A stretch of DNA of 64,000 nucleotides, taken from positions 434,001-498,000 of the forward strand of contig CAVUSI010000003.1 of NCBI GenBank assembly GCA_963744115.1. The letters run 5' to 3'. This stretch comes from Chersky-267 sp963744115 (GTDB taxonomy: Bacteria; Chloroflexota; Limnocylindria; Limnocylindrales; CSP1-4). Numbering within the stretch: position 1 is the first letter of the stretch; each line of letters starts with the position of its first letter. Below, piece by piece: positions 41,559 to 49,413 of this stretch. Under the pieces are notes generated by a model, which saw nothing but the letters and a program-made list of their open reading frames with translations, searched no databases and was not told where the DNA came from. Position numbers and translations under genes: made by a program.

Positions 41559-41604
41559 TGTATTGATACTTGACGATATAGAGACTTGTCAATACATTGG
41601 CGAC
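41559..41604. promoter_or_regulatory. Divergent arsM/arsR promoters with inverted-repeat operator
   Basis: TGTATTGA (41559-41566) and TCAATACA (41589-41596) form a perfect 8-bp inverted repeat with a 22-bp spacer. For arsR, TTGACG (41570-41575), 17 bp, TACATT (41593-41598) lies 6 nt before the ATG, suggesting leaderless mRNA. For arsM on the minus strand, TTGACA (41587-41592) pairs with TATCAA (41563-41568) at 18 bp. The repeat arms overlap both promoters, as expected for ArsR repression. Confidence 0.7.
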
Positions 41605-41940
41605 ATGAAACGACAGACCGACCCCGACGTCCTGCTCCTGCAGGCGGCCGCTGACCCGACCCGGCTCGCCATCCTTCGCCAGCTGAGCGACGTCGCCGAG
41701 GTGTGCGCATGCGACTTCACCGCCTGCTGCGACGTCAGCCAACCGACGGTCTCGCACCACTTGAAGGTCCTCCGCGACGCCGGCTGGATCGACGGCGAGC
41801 GACGCGCGACCTGGATCTTCTACTCGCTCCGACCCGAGGCGGTCGCGCGCTTCCGCATGCTCGCGGGCGGCATGGGCTCGTCCCTCAGCCTGCCGCCCCC
41901 GACGTCGCGTCGCCTCCCGGTCCTCGAGGCGCGCGCCTAG
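41605..41940 (+). CDS. arsR: ArsR-family arsenic-responsive repressor
   Basis: 111 aa winged-helix repressor. The N-terminus ADPTRLAILRQLSDVAEVCACDFTACCDVSQPTVSHHLKVLRDAGWIDGERRATWIFYSL shows the metalloid-binding Cys pattern (CAC and CC) ahead of the recognition helix SQPTVSHHLKVL. As(III) binding releases it from the operator between arsR and arsM. ATG 41605 is chosen over upstream in-frame starts because the promoter -10 ends 6 nt before it. Confidence 0.94.
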   Translation: MKRQTDPDVLLLQAAADPTRLAILRQLSDVAEVCACDFTACCDVSQPTVSHHLKVLRDAGWIDGERRATWIFYSLRPEAVARFRMLAGGMGSSLSLPPPTSRRLPVLEARA

Positions 41941-41974
41941 CCGTTCGGGGTCCCGATCGCCTCGGTGCGCCGGG

Positions 41975-43066
41975 TCAAGAGCCGACCGGCGCCGGCACGA
42001 CCGCTCGATAGAACCGGCCCCGGGCCCAGAGCGAGACGTACACCAAGCCGACAAGCACTGGTACCTCGATGAGCGGGCCGACCACGCCGGCTAGGGCTTC
42101 GCCCGAGGTCACGCCGAACACACCGATCGCCACGGCGATCGCCAGTTCGAAGTTATTGCTTGCCGCCGTGAAGGACATGCTCGTGTTCTTCTCGTAGGAC
42201 ATCCCCAGGCGGAGCCCCAGTGCGAACGAGCCGAACCACATGATCAGGAAATAGGCGAGAAGGGGTACCGCGATCATCGCCACGTCGAGGGGCTGGGCCG
42301 TGATGACCTCTCCCTGCAGGGCGAACAGGACGACGACGGTGAATAGCAGTCCGTAGAGCGCCCACGGCGCGATCCGCGGGAGGAATGTCGTCTCGTACCA
42401 CTCCACACCGTGCGTCCGCTCGCCCCATCGTCGGGTGAGATAGCCGGCCGCGAGTGGGATCCCAAGGAAGAACAGCACGATCCGCGCGATGTCCCACATC
42501 GAGACATCGAGGGTCGCCGTCTGAAGCCCCAGCAAGGTCGGCAGCAGTTCCAGATAGAAGTAGCCCAGGACCGAGTACGCGACGATCTGGAAGAGGGAGT
42601 TGATCGCGACGAGGACCGCGGCCGCATCCCGATCACCGCACGCGAGGTCGTTCCAGATCAGGACCATCGCGATGCAGCGTGCAAGTCCGATGATGATCAG
42701 GCCCGTCCGGAACTCGGGCTGGTTCGGGAGGAAGATCCAGGCGAGGGCGAACATGAGTGCCGGCCCGACGACCCAGTTGAGAGTGAGCGAACCGACCATC
42801 AGCGTTCGGTCGCCGGTGACGCGGCCGAGCTTCGAGTAGCGGACCTTCGCCAGGACCGGGTACATCATGACCAGCAACCCGAGGGCGATCGGCAACGAGA
42901 TCGACCCGATCTTGAGGGCGTCCAGCCAGTCGTTGAGGTCAGGGACGATGCGACCGAGTGTCAGTCCCAGCACCATCGCACCCAGGATCCAGATCGGCAG
43001 GAACCGATCGACGATCGGCAGACGAGCCAGTGCCGGCTCGGCAGGCAGGGAGTCCGTCGGGATCAA
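41975..43066 (-). CDS. acr3: Arsenite efflux permease ACR3
   Basis: 363 aa with about ten membrane helices, BART superfamily. Typical features are FLPIWILGAMVLGLTLGR, the GLARCIAMVLIWNDLACGD segment with the conserved Cys in helix 4, and SYEKNTSMSFTAASNNFELAIAVAIGVFG. It extrudes As(III) using the proton motive force. The TTG start (43064-43066) overlaps the arsC stop as TTGA, so the fusion gene and acr3 are coupled. The longer upstream frame overlaps arsC antiparallel reading and is rejected. Confidence 0.94.
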   Translation of the reverse strand: MIPTDSLPAEPALARLPIVDRFLPIWILGAMVLGLTLGRIVPDLNDWLDALKIGSISLPIALGLLVMMYPVLAKVRYSKLGRVTGDRTLMVGSLTLNWVVGPALMFALAWIFLPNQPEFRTGLIIIGLARCIAMVLIWNDLACGDRDAAAVLVAINSLFQIVAYSVLGYFYLELLPTLLGLQTATLDVSMWDIARIVLFFLGIPLAAGYLTRRWGERTHGVEWYETTFLPRIAPWALYGLLFTVVVLFALQGEVITAQPLDVAMIAVPLLAYFLIMWFGSFALGLRLGMSYEKNTSMSFTAASNNFELAIAVAIGVFGVTSGEALAGVVGPLIEVPVLVGLVYVSLWARGRFYRAVVPAPVGS

Positions 43067-43905
43067 CCCGCGATCGACGCCCGCCGACCGCGGCCAGCGG
43101 CGCGCAGCGCGATCTCCACGAACGGCCGGATCCGCAGGTTCAGTTCGAGGTAGGTCTGCTCGAACGCTGCCAGCTTGGCCTCGTCGCTGCCGTCGACCTC
43201 GGCCGGATCCTCCAACCCCCAGTGCATCGTGTTCGATGACCCCGGGAAGACCGGGCACGCCTGGCGAGCGCGATCGCACACCGTGATCACGTAGTCGAAG
43301 GACTGGCCCTCGAACTCGTCGACCGACTTGCTGCGCGCCTTCGACCAGTCCGTGCCCGCGTCGGCAAGTACCCGGATCGTGTATGGGTTGATGCCCTTGG
43401 GCTCGGTCCCGGCGGAGTGGACCTCGAAGTCGGGCCCTCCGATCCGCGCCAGCACGGCTTCCGCCATCTGGCTGCGGGCGCTGTTGCCGGTACAGACGAA
43501 GAGCACACGGATGGGAGTCTCGGACATCGGGCGTTCCTTCCTGTGGCCGCGGGCCCGGCCGGCGGCGACGATCGTGGCTTCAAGGTCGATGAGCTCGTCG
43601 TCGAGCCGGTCGAGGTCGATCCGCTGCCGCGCGATGGCGGCCCGCTGGTCCGCGATGAGCGGCGCCAAGTCACGGTCGAGCTCGCCGTGTTCGAGGCAGA
43701 GCCGCGCCATCCGTCCGGCGTCCTCGGGGCCGAGCCCGAGTCGCCGCAGGCTGACCACCAGCCGAAGCCGCGCGAGGTCCTCGTCGGCGTACTCGCGATA
43801 GCCGTTCGGCTGTCGGGATGCCGGTGGCAGGATGCCCACCGACTCATACCAGCGAATGGCCGACGGCGCGATGCCCGCGCGTTCGGCGAGCTCGGAGACC
43901 TTCAT
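43063..43905 (-). CDS. arsC: MerR-family regulator fused to arsenate reductase ArsC (thioredoxin-type)
   Basis: 280 aa. Residues 1-about 115 are a MerR regulator (MKVSELAERAGIAPSAIRWYESVGILPPASR, YREYADEDLARLRLV, and a coiled-coil QRAAIARQRIDLDRLDDELIDLEATI). From MSETPIRVLFVCTGNSARSQMAEAVL onward it is an LMW-phosphatase-type arsenate reductase: P-loop CTGNSARS, later VCDRARQACPVFPG with the recycling Cys and WGLEDPAEVDG with the general acid Asp. No stop separates them. An internal GGAAGGAACGCCCG-ATG could also give free ArsC. Start 43905 follows the promoter. Arsenate reduction with ACR3 next door makes a complete pathway. Confidence 0.88.
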   Translation of the reverse strand: MKVSELAERAGIAPSAIRWYESVGILPPASRQPNGYREYADEDLARLRLVVSLRRLGLGPEDAGRMARLCLEHGELDRDLAPLIADQRAAIARQRIDLDRLDDELIDLEATIVAAGRARGHRKERPMSETPIRVLFVCTGNSARSQMAEAVLARIGGPDFEVHSAGTEPKGINPYTIRVLADAGTDWSKARSKSVDEFEGQSFDYVITVCDRARQACPVFPGSSNTMHWGLEDPAEVDGSDEAKLAAFEQTYLELNLRIRPFVEIALRAAGRGRRASIAG

Positions 43906-43911
43906 GCGGAG

Positions 43912-43942
43912 ACCGTACACCTTCGAGTCACTTGAAGGTCAA
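43912..43942 (-). promoter_or_regulatory. MerR-type promoter (19-bp spacer) for merR-arsC-acr3
   Basis: On the minus strand TTGACC (43937-43942) is separated by 19 bp from TACGGT (43912-43917). The spacer is covered by the dyad ACCTTCAAG-TGA-CTCGAAGGT (one mismatch). A long spacer with a dyad between -35 and -10 is the signature of MerR-activated promoters. The ATG of the fusion gene begins 6 nt after the -10, so the transcript would be leaderless. Confidence 0.75.
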
Positions 43943-43993
43943 GTGCCGGGGATCGTGGACAGGGTCGTCCCGACCTGGCGAGTGGTCGAACGC

Positions 43994-45670
43994 TCAGCCG
44001 GCGAGACGCTTGTACTTGATGCGGTGGGGCTGGTCCGCGGCGGCGCCGAGCTCGCGGTGCCGGTACTCCTCGTAGTCGGTGAAGTTGCCCTCGAACCAGC
44101 GGACCTGGCTATCGCCCTCGAACGCCAGGACGTGGGTCGCGATCCGATCCAGGAACCAGCGGTCGTGGCTGATCACCACGGCGCATCCCGGGAAGGACTC
44201 GAGACCGGCCTCGAGCGCCCGGAGGGTGTCGACATCGAGGTCGTTGGTCGGCTCGTCGAGCAGCAGGACGTTCCCGCCCGACCGCAGCAGCTTGGCGAGG
44301 TGGACCCGGTTGCGCTCGCCGCCGGACAGCTTGCCGACGGGCTTCTGCTGGTCGGTCCCGCGGAAGTTGAAGCTCGAGACGTAGGCGCGCGCGGGGATCT
44401 CGCGGTTGCCGACCTTGATGATCTCGTCGCCGCCGGTGATCTCCTGGAAGACCGTCCGGTCGGCCTGCAGGTCGTCGCGGTCCTGGTCGACGTAGCTGAG
44501 CTGGACCGTGTCGCCGATGACGATCCGTCCGCTGTCGGGCTGTTGCTGCCCGACGATCATCCGGAAGAGGGTCGTCTTGCCGGCCCCGTTGGCGCCGATG
44601 ATCCCCACGATCCCGGCCTTCGGCAGGGAGAACGACAGGTCCTCGATGAGGACCTTGTCGTCGAACGCCTTGCGCAGGTCCTGGACGTCGATGACGGTGT
44701 CGCCGAGGCGAGGGCCCGACGGGATGGCGATCTCGACGTCGCGGCCGGCACCCTTGTCGGCCTGCGCCTCGGCCAGCAGCTTCTCGTAGGCGCCGAGGCG
44801 GGCCTTCCCTTTGGCCTGCCGAGCCTTCGGCGCGAGGCGGACCCACTCGAGCTCCCGAGCCAGGGTCCGCTGCCGAGCATCGCTGGCCCGCTCCTCTCCG
44901 GACAATCGCTCGAGCTTCTGCTCCAGCCAGCTCGAGTAGTTGCCCTCGAACGGGATGCCCCGGCCGCGGTCCAGCTCGAGGATCCACTGGGCGACATGAT
45001 CGAGGAAGTACCGGTCGTGGGTGATCGCGACGACCGTGCCCGAGTAGTCCTGCAGGAAGCGCTCCAGCCAGTCGACGGACTCGGCGTCGAGGTGGTTCGT
45101 CGGCTCGTCGAGCAGCAGCAGGTCCGGGTGACCCAGCAGCAGGCGACACAGGGCGACGCGCCGTCGCTCGCCGCCGGACAGGGTGGTGACGTCGGCATCG
45201 TCGGGCGGACAGCGCAGCGCGTCCATCGCGATGTCGACGTTGCGTTCGAGGTTCCACGCGTCGGCCGCGGCGATCCGGTCCTCGAGGGCCGCCTGCTCCT
45301 TGCCGATCGCGTCGTAGTCGGCATCCGGTTCGGCCCAGGCGGCCATGACCGCGTTGTAGCGATCGATCAGCGCCTGGGTCTCGGCGACGCCGTCCATGAC
45401 GTTGCCCTTGACGTCCTTGGCCGGGTCCAGCTCGGGTTCCTGGCTGAGATAGCCGACCGTGAACCCCGGCGTGAGACGGGCCTCGCCCGTGAACCCGTCA
45501 TCGAGGCCGGCCATGATCCGCAGGAGGCTCGACTTGCCGGCGCCGTTCGGGCCGATGACCCCGATCTTCGCCCCCGGGTAGAACGAGATCGAGATGTTCT
45601 CGAGGACCGTTCGATCGGGCGGGTAGTGCCGCGCCAGCTTGTAGGTCGTGTAGATGAACTCGTGGGCCAT
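43994..45670 (-). CDS. ettA: ABC-F protein, energy-dependent translational throttle EttA
   Basis: 558 aa with two ABC modules and no membrane segment. Walker A sites are GPNGAGKSSLL and GANGAGKTTLF, signatures TTLSGGERRRVAL and GKLSGGERNRVHL, Walker B LLLLDEPTNHLD and VLLLDEPTNDLD. The linker between the domains is short and charged (RQRTLARELEWVRLAPKARQAKGKARL). The length, and the EYRHRELG tail, match EttA. It binds the ribosomal E site and tunes elongation to the ATP/ADP ratio. Confidence 0.93.
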   Translation of the reverse strand: MAHEFIYTTYKLARHYPPDRTVLENISISFYPGAKIGVIGPNGAGKSSLLRIMAGLDDGFTGEARLTPGFTVGYLSQEPELDPAKDVKGNVMDGVAETQALIDRYNAVMAAWAEPDADYDAIGKEQAALEDRIAAADAWNLERNVDIAMDALRCPPDDADVTTLSGGERRRVALCRLLLGHPDLLLLDEPTNHLDAESVDWLERFLQDYSGTVVAITHDRYFLDHVAQWILELDRGRGIPFEGNYSSWLEQKLERLSGEERASDARQRTLARELEWVRLAPKARQAKGKARLGAYEKLLAEAQADKGAGRDVEIAIPSGPRLGDTVIDVQDLRKAFDDKVLIEDLSFSLPKAGIVGIIGANGAGKTTLFRMIVGQQQPDSGRIVIGDTVQLSYVDQDRDDLQADRTVFQEITGGDEIIKVGNREIPARAYVSSFNFRGTDQQKPVGKLSGGERNRVHLAKLLRSGGNVLLLDEPTNDLDVDTLRALEAGLESFPGCAVVISHDRWFLDRIATHVLAFEGDSQVRWFEGNFTDYEEYRHRELGAAADQPHRIKYKRLAG

Positions 45671-45724
45671 GAACCAAGGGTAGCGGGCATGGCCGCACCG
45701 CTGCGCCGACGCCGGTCGAGCTGC

Positions 45725-46924
45725 TCAGCCGGACCGAGAAGCCGTATGGAGGCGCATCGCCCCGGCGACGCCCTTGAGCTCGACCGGGCCGACCTCGCGG
45801 AAGGCGACCGCCGCACCCGCCGAGGCGTCGACGACCTCCTGGCTGACGATCACCTCGCTGGGCCGGGCGTAGTCGGCGATCCGCGATGCGACATTGACGG
45901 TCTGACCGTAGTAGTCGCCCTCCTGGAAGATCACCGGACCGGCATGCAGGCCGACGTGCGCCGGCGGCAACCCGGCCCCGGCCACCCCTTCGACCATCTC
46001 CAGGGCCGCGAGGACCCCGGGCCCGGGATTCGGGAAATGCAGCATCACCCCGTCGCCGAGCCACTTCACCGCGCGGCCGCCGTGTCTGACCGACGTCCGC
46101 TGCACGACCTCGCCGAGACGTTCGGCCAGGTCCGCCGCCGCGGCGTCCCCGCGCTCCTGGGTGAGGCTGGTGTAGCCGGTGATGTCGAGGAAGCACATGG
46201 CCGGCGGGTGGTCGAGCCGACGATGCAGCCCGGCGCTGGTCAGCATCATCTCGACGCCTTCGATGAGGTTGGCGGTCCACGCCTGCGTCTGCTGGATGTG
46301 GTACATGCCGATCATGGCTCGCTCGGTCAGGACGCTCATCCGGTCGCCGAACTCGGCTCCGAGGATCTCGTCGGGCCGCTTGCCTGCCCGGGTGGCCGGC
46401 TCGATCACCTCGGATTGCCACATCGCGGCTTCCGTCTCCGCCACGCGGCGGAGGCTGTCGCCCTGGACCCGGATGAGCCGCTGGATGGCGGCGTGATGGA
46501 ACCCGGCCCGGACCTCACCTTCGATCATCTCGACGTAGGCGAGCTCCTCCTCTCGGACGCGGTCGTCGGGGAGCGGAGGGACGGAGCCGGCCGCCTCCCG
46601 GATGAACATGAGCAGCTCGATCGGGACGCCGGTCCGCTCGGCGAGCTCGGCGAAGGTGGCGCCGCCGAGCGCAGAGAACCGCTCGAAGGCGGGAGCGTCG
46701 AGGAAGGCGAGCGAGACCTGACCGCCGCGGATGGCGGCGCCCAGGCCGTCGAGCTGGATACCCGATGCGACCAGGCTCTTGACCAGCGCTGCGCGGCGCA
46801 GGTCACCCGGCGAGAACCGCTCCTCGGCGTCGGGGGTGAGGATCCCGAGCTCGACGAGTCGGTTCAGCTCGTCGACGTCGAGACCGCTCCGCTTCGCCGC
46901 CTCGACGAGGTCGTACGTATCCAC
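45725..46924 (-). CDS. HTH (MerR-like) - nucleotidyl cyclase protein, copy D
   Basis: 399 aa. The N-terminus (YDLVEAAKRSGLDVDELNRLVELGILTPDAEERFSPGDLRRAALVKSL) resembles the MerR helix-turn-helix. A middle all-alpha region carries LAERTGVPIELLMFIREAAG. The C-terminal class III cyclase (about residues 215-399) has CFLDITGYTSL and KWLGDGVMLHF metal Asp residues, and GQTVNVASRIADYA with Asn/Arg. The GTG start (46924) is chosen because TACAGT (46932-46937) ends 7 nt upstream, the same layout as copy E. Possibly a DNA-binding or degenerate-HTH sensor cyclase. Divergent from the methyltransferase gene. Confidence 0.88.
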   Translation of the reverse strand: MDTYDLVEAAKRSGLDVDELNRLVELGILTPDAEERFSPGDLRRAALVKSLVASGIQLDGLGAAIRGGQVSLAFLDAPAFERFSALGGATFAELAERTGVPIELLMFIREAAGSVPPLPDDRVREEELAYVEMIEGEVRAGFHHAAIQRLIRVQGDSLRRVAETEAAMWQSEVIEPATRAGKRPDEILGAEFGDRMSVLTERAMIGMYHIQQTQAWTANLIEGVEMMLTSAGLHRRLDHPPAMCFLDITGYTSLTQERGDAAAADLAERLGEVVQRTSVRHGGRAVKWLGDGVMLHFPNPGPGVLAALEMVEGVAGAGLPPAHVGLHAGPVIFQEGDYYGQTVNVASRIADYARPSEVIVSQEVVDASAGAAVAFREVGPVELKGVAGAMRLHTASRSG

Positions 46925-46982
46925 GAGCCGTACTGTAGCCCTGGACGCGCGCGACGACCGCTCCACTCCTCGAGGGAACGAC

Positions 46983-47643
46983 ATGGACCGCTTCTGCTCG
47001 CCCCGGGTCTTGGGCCGGAGTTCCTGCGACGACCGCTGACGCCCTTCGACGGCTGACCGCTCGCGGCCGGACGGAGACCGACCGGGAGTCGCTCGATGGC
47101 GCGCTCCACGAGCTCGACGGCCGGCACCGCCTGGCGTCGAAGGTCGCCGCCGAACCGCATCTCGAAGCGATCATGGCGGAGTTCGTGGACCGCCTGATGG
47201 ACGCCTTCGGCCAGCTCGCGGCGGTCCGCGGACAGTACGTCCTCGACATCGCCTGCGGCTCGAACTCGAGCCGGTCGCCGGTCACCGGGCGACGGACCGC
47301 GGAGTTCGAGCCGTGGATGTGCCGGCTGCTCCAGGAGCTCGGGGCGCGGCCGGTCGGCGTCGATATCGGGGACCTCGCCGGCGAGTCGTTCGAGCATCAT
47401 CGGGTCGACCTGGGGATCCCGGGCTCCCTCGACTTCCTGGCCAATGGCTCCTTCGATGCGATCCACGAGAGCCGCCTCTTCGGCTCCCCCGAGTTCCGTG
47501 CGGCCCACGGGCGTGACACCGAACGCATCCGCCGCGAGATCCATCGCCAGGAGCGGCGCCTCCTGCGGCCGGGCGGGATCCTCATCCACAGCGACGGTCG
47601 GCCCGGAAGATGGCGCCGGGCACGTGCGATGCTACCGGGATGA
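46983..47643 (+). CDS. SAM-dependent methyltransferase-like protein (apparent +1 frameshift near the start)
   Basis: About 219 aa if corrected. YVLDIACGSNSS is a methyltransferase motif I; VGVDIGDLAGESFEHHRVDL fits motif II; RRLLRPGGILIHSDG fits the late motif. The coding frame extends far upstream of the first internal ATG (47173) to near 47030 with no start codon. ATG 46983 with GAGGGAACGAC upstream begins the other frame, and one extra T near 47037 would join them (DDRDALRRLTARG). The stop overlaps the next gene's ATG (ATGA). Substrate unknown. Confidence 0.58.
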
Positions 47644-48215
47644 CCAAGAACCGGATGGAGGCGTTCAGCGACGGCGTCGTCGCCATCCTGATCACGATCA
47701 TGGTGCTGGACCTCAAGATCCCGCACGGTTCGAGCCTCGCCGACCTGGCCCCGCTGGGACCGGTCTTCCTGTCGTACGTCCTGAGCTTCGCCCTCCTGGG
47801 GACGTACTGGAACAACCACCACCACCTGCTGCAAGCCGCCCGGGTCGTCGACGGGCGCGTCCTCTGGGCGAATCTCGCCCTGCTGTTCACCTTGTCGCTC
47901 GTCCCGTTCGCGACCGCCTGGATGGGCGAGACCGTCTTCGCGCCGGTACCGACGGCGGTCTACGGCGTCGTCTCCCTGATGGCGGCGATGACCTACTTCA
48001 TCCTGGTCCACGCGTTGATCCATGCCCGCGGCCAGACGCCGACCCTGGCCCGTGCCGTCGGCACCGACCGAAAAGGCATGGTCTCGCCGCTGCTCTATAC
48101 GGTCGCCATCCCCGTCGCGCTCGTCGCGCCGGCGATCGCCATCCTGCTGTTCGCCACGGTGGTGGCGATCTGGATCGTCCCGGATCTCCGGATCGAACGA
48201 GCCCTGGCGGAGTAG
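47640..48215 (+). CDS. TMEM175-family (DUF1211) potassium-channel-like membrane protein
   Basis: 191 aa, six predicted helices. The family signature is in the first helix, RMEAFSDGVVAILITIMVLDLKIP (FSDGVxAI). Later helices include YWNNHHHLLQAARVVDG and LSLVPFATAWMGE. Bacterial members form tetrameric K+-permeable channels. ATG 47640 overlaps the upstream stop by 4 bp. Confidence 0.9.
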   Translation: MTKNRMEAFSDGVVAILITIMVLDLKIPHGSSLADLAPLGPVFLSYVLSFALLGTYWNNHHHLLQAARVVDGRVLWANLALLFTLSLVPFATAWMGETVFAPVPTAVYGVVSLMAAMTYFILVHALIHARGQTPTLARAVGTDRKGMVSPLLYTVAIPVALVAPAIAILLFATVVAIWIVPDLRIERALAE

Positions 48216-48314
48216 GAACGTGGCCCCCACCGAGCGATCTTGACGGAACCTGTCATCTACCCACCCGATGATGGGCCACCTGGCGTCGACACCTGGACGG
48301 GAGGACAGACCGAG

Positions 48315-49028
48315 ATGACGACCGCACCGATCATCCTTGTTCCCGGATTCTGGCTGGGAGCCTGGGCGTGGGACGAGGTCGCAGCCCAGCTGCGGGCCGA
48401 CGGCCACGACGTCACCGCGCTGACCCTCCCGGGCCTGGCATCGGCTGACGCGGACCGGTCCAGGATCACGCTCCAGGACCACGTCGACGCGATCGCCGCC
48501 GCCGTGAGGGCAGCGGCCCGGCCGGTCGTGCTCGCCGTCCACAGCGGTACCGGGTTCTCGGGCTATGCCGCCAGTGACGTCGTGCCGGACGGCATCGCGG
48601 CCATGGTCTACGTCGACTCGGCGCCGGGCAAGGGCGCCCTCGACCCTGGCTTCGAGGGCAGCGACAAGCCGATGATCTGGGAGGAGATCAAGGAAGAGGA
48701 GAACCTCGATGGGCTGACCGAGGCGCAGCTCGCCACGTTTCGCGAGCGGGCGGTCCCCGAGCCGGCCGGGATCCTGCGTGACGGCCACCCGTTCACGAAC
48801 GACGCTCGCCTCGACATCCCGACCACGATGATCTGCACGGGCTTCCCGTCCACGGCGTACCAGAAGTACGCCAAGGAGGAGAACCCGGCCTGGCTGGCCG
48901 GCGTGGGGGAACTCCACGACATCACGTGGATGGACCTCCCGACCAGCCACTGGCCGATGTGGTCGCGACCGGCAGACCTCGCACGGATCCTGGGCGAGAT
49001 CGCCACGAACGCCGGAACCACCCGCTGA
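48315..49028 (+). CDS. Alpha/beta hydrolase
   Basis: 237 aa alpha/beta-hydrolase fold. The oxyanion-loop start is ILVPGFWLGAWAWDEVAAQL. The nucleophile elbow is VLAVHSGTGFSG, where the usual first Gly of GxSxG is changed but the His-Ser pair is kept. The catalytic His is in PTSHWPMWSRP. It probably acts as an esterase or salicylate-esterase-like enzyme on a small ester. ATG 48315 has GGGAGGACAGACCGAG upstream; the TTG at 48240 is not favoured. Confidence 0.87.
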   Translation: MTTAPIILVPGFWLGAWAWDEVAAQLRADGHDVTALTLPGLASADADRSRITLQDHVDAIAAAVRAAARPVVLAVHSGTGFSGYAASDVVPDGIAAMVYVDSAPGKGALDPGFEGSDKPMIWEEIKEEENLDGLTEAQLATFRERAVPEPAGILRDGHPFTNDARLDIPTTMICTGFPSTAYQKYAKEENPAWLAGVGELHDITWMDLPTSHWPMWSRPADLARILGEIATNAGTTR

Positions 49029-49059
49029 CGGAACGACCGGTCGACGGCAGGCTGGGCGA

Positions 49060-49413
49060 TCAGCGGATCGTCAGCTCCAGCGCAGCGACGTCGCCGACCT
49101 CGAGCGCCTCGGCCGCGCGCACCACGTCCTTGACCGGCACGACGTAGCGCCCGTCCTTCGGGAACAGCGAGGTCTCCCACAGCGTGCGGCCGATCCGGAC
49201 CCTGACCGGGATCATGCCCCAGCCATAGCTCACCACCGGAGCCAGCGCACGCAACGCGACACAGCCGTCATCCGGCACCCAGATGAAGTGGTAGGGCGAC
49301 GGCCCCCGCCAGTACCAGAGATCGCCGGCGAACTCCAGGCGCAGCGTCTCCCGATCCGTCGGGGAACCAAGCGAACGACCGGTCCGATCGTCCCTGGCCG
49401 GCGACACGCTCAC
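49060..49413 (-). CDS. DUF1905 domain protein
   Basis: 117 aa. The core LRLEFAGDLWYWRGPSPYHFIWVP and GWGMIPVRVRIGRTLWETSLFPKDGRYVVPVKDVVRAAEALEVGD is the DUF1905 beta-barrel pattern; YdeI/OmpD-associated proteins often carry it. Function unknown. GTG 49413 overlaps the stop of the upstream cyclase copy E (GTGA), so the two are translationally coupled. Confidence 0.85.
   Translation of the reverse strand: MSVSPARDDRTGRSLGSPTDRETLRLEFAGDLWYWRGPSPYHFIWVPDDGCVALRALAPVVSYGWGMIPVRVRIGRTLWETSLFPKDGRYVVPVKDVVRAAEALEVGDVAALELTIR

Noticed and set aside
43832..47056. 1074-aa plus-strand reading frame opposite ettA and cyclase D
   Set aside because: It mirrors two confidently identified minus-strand genes. 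High GC at third codon positions suppresses stops on the opposite strand, and the translation has no family-like motifs.
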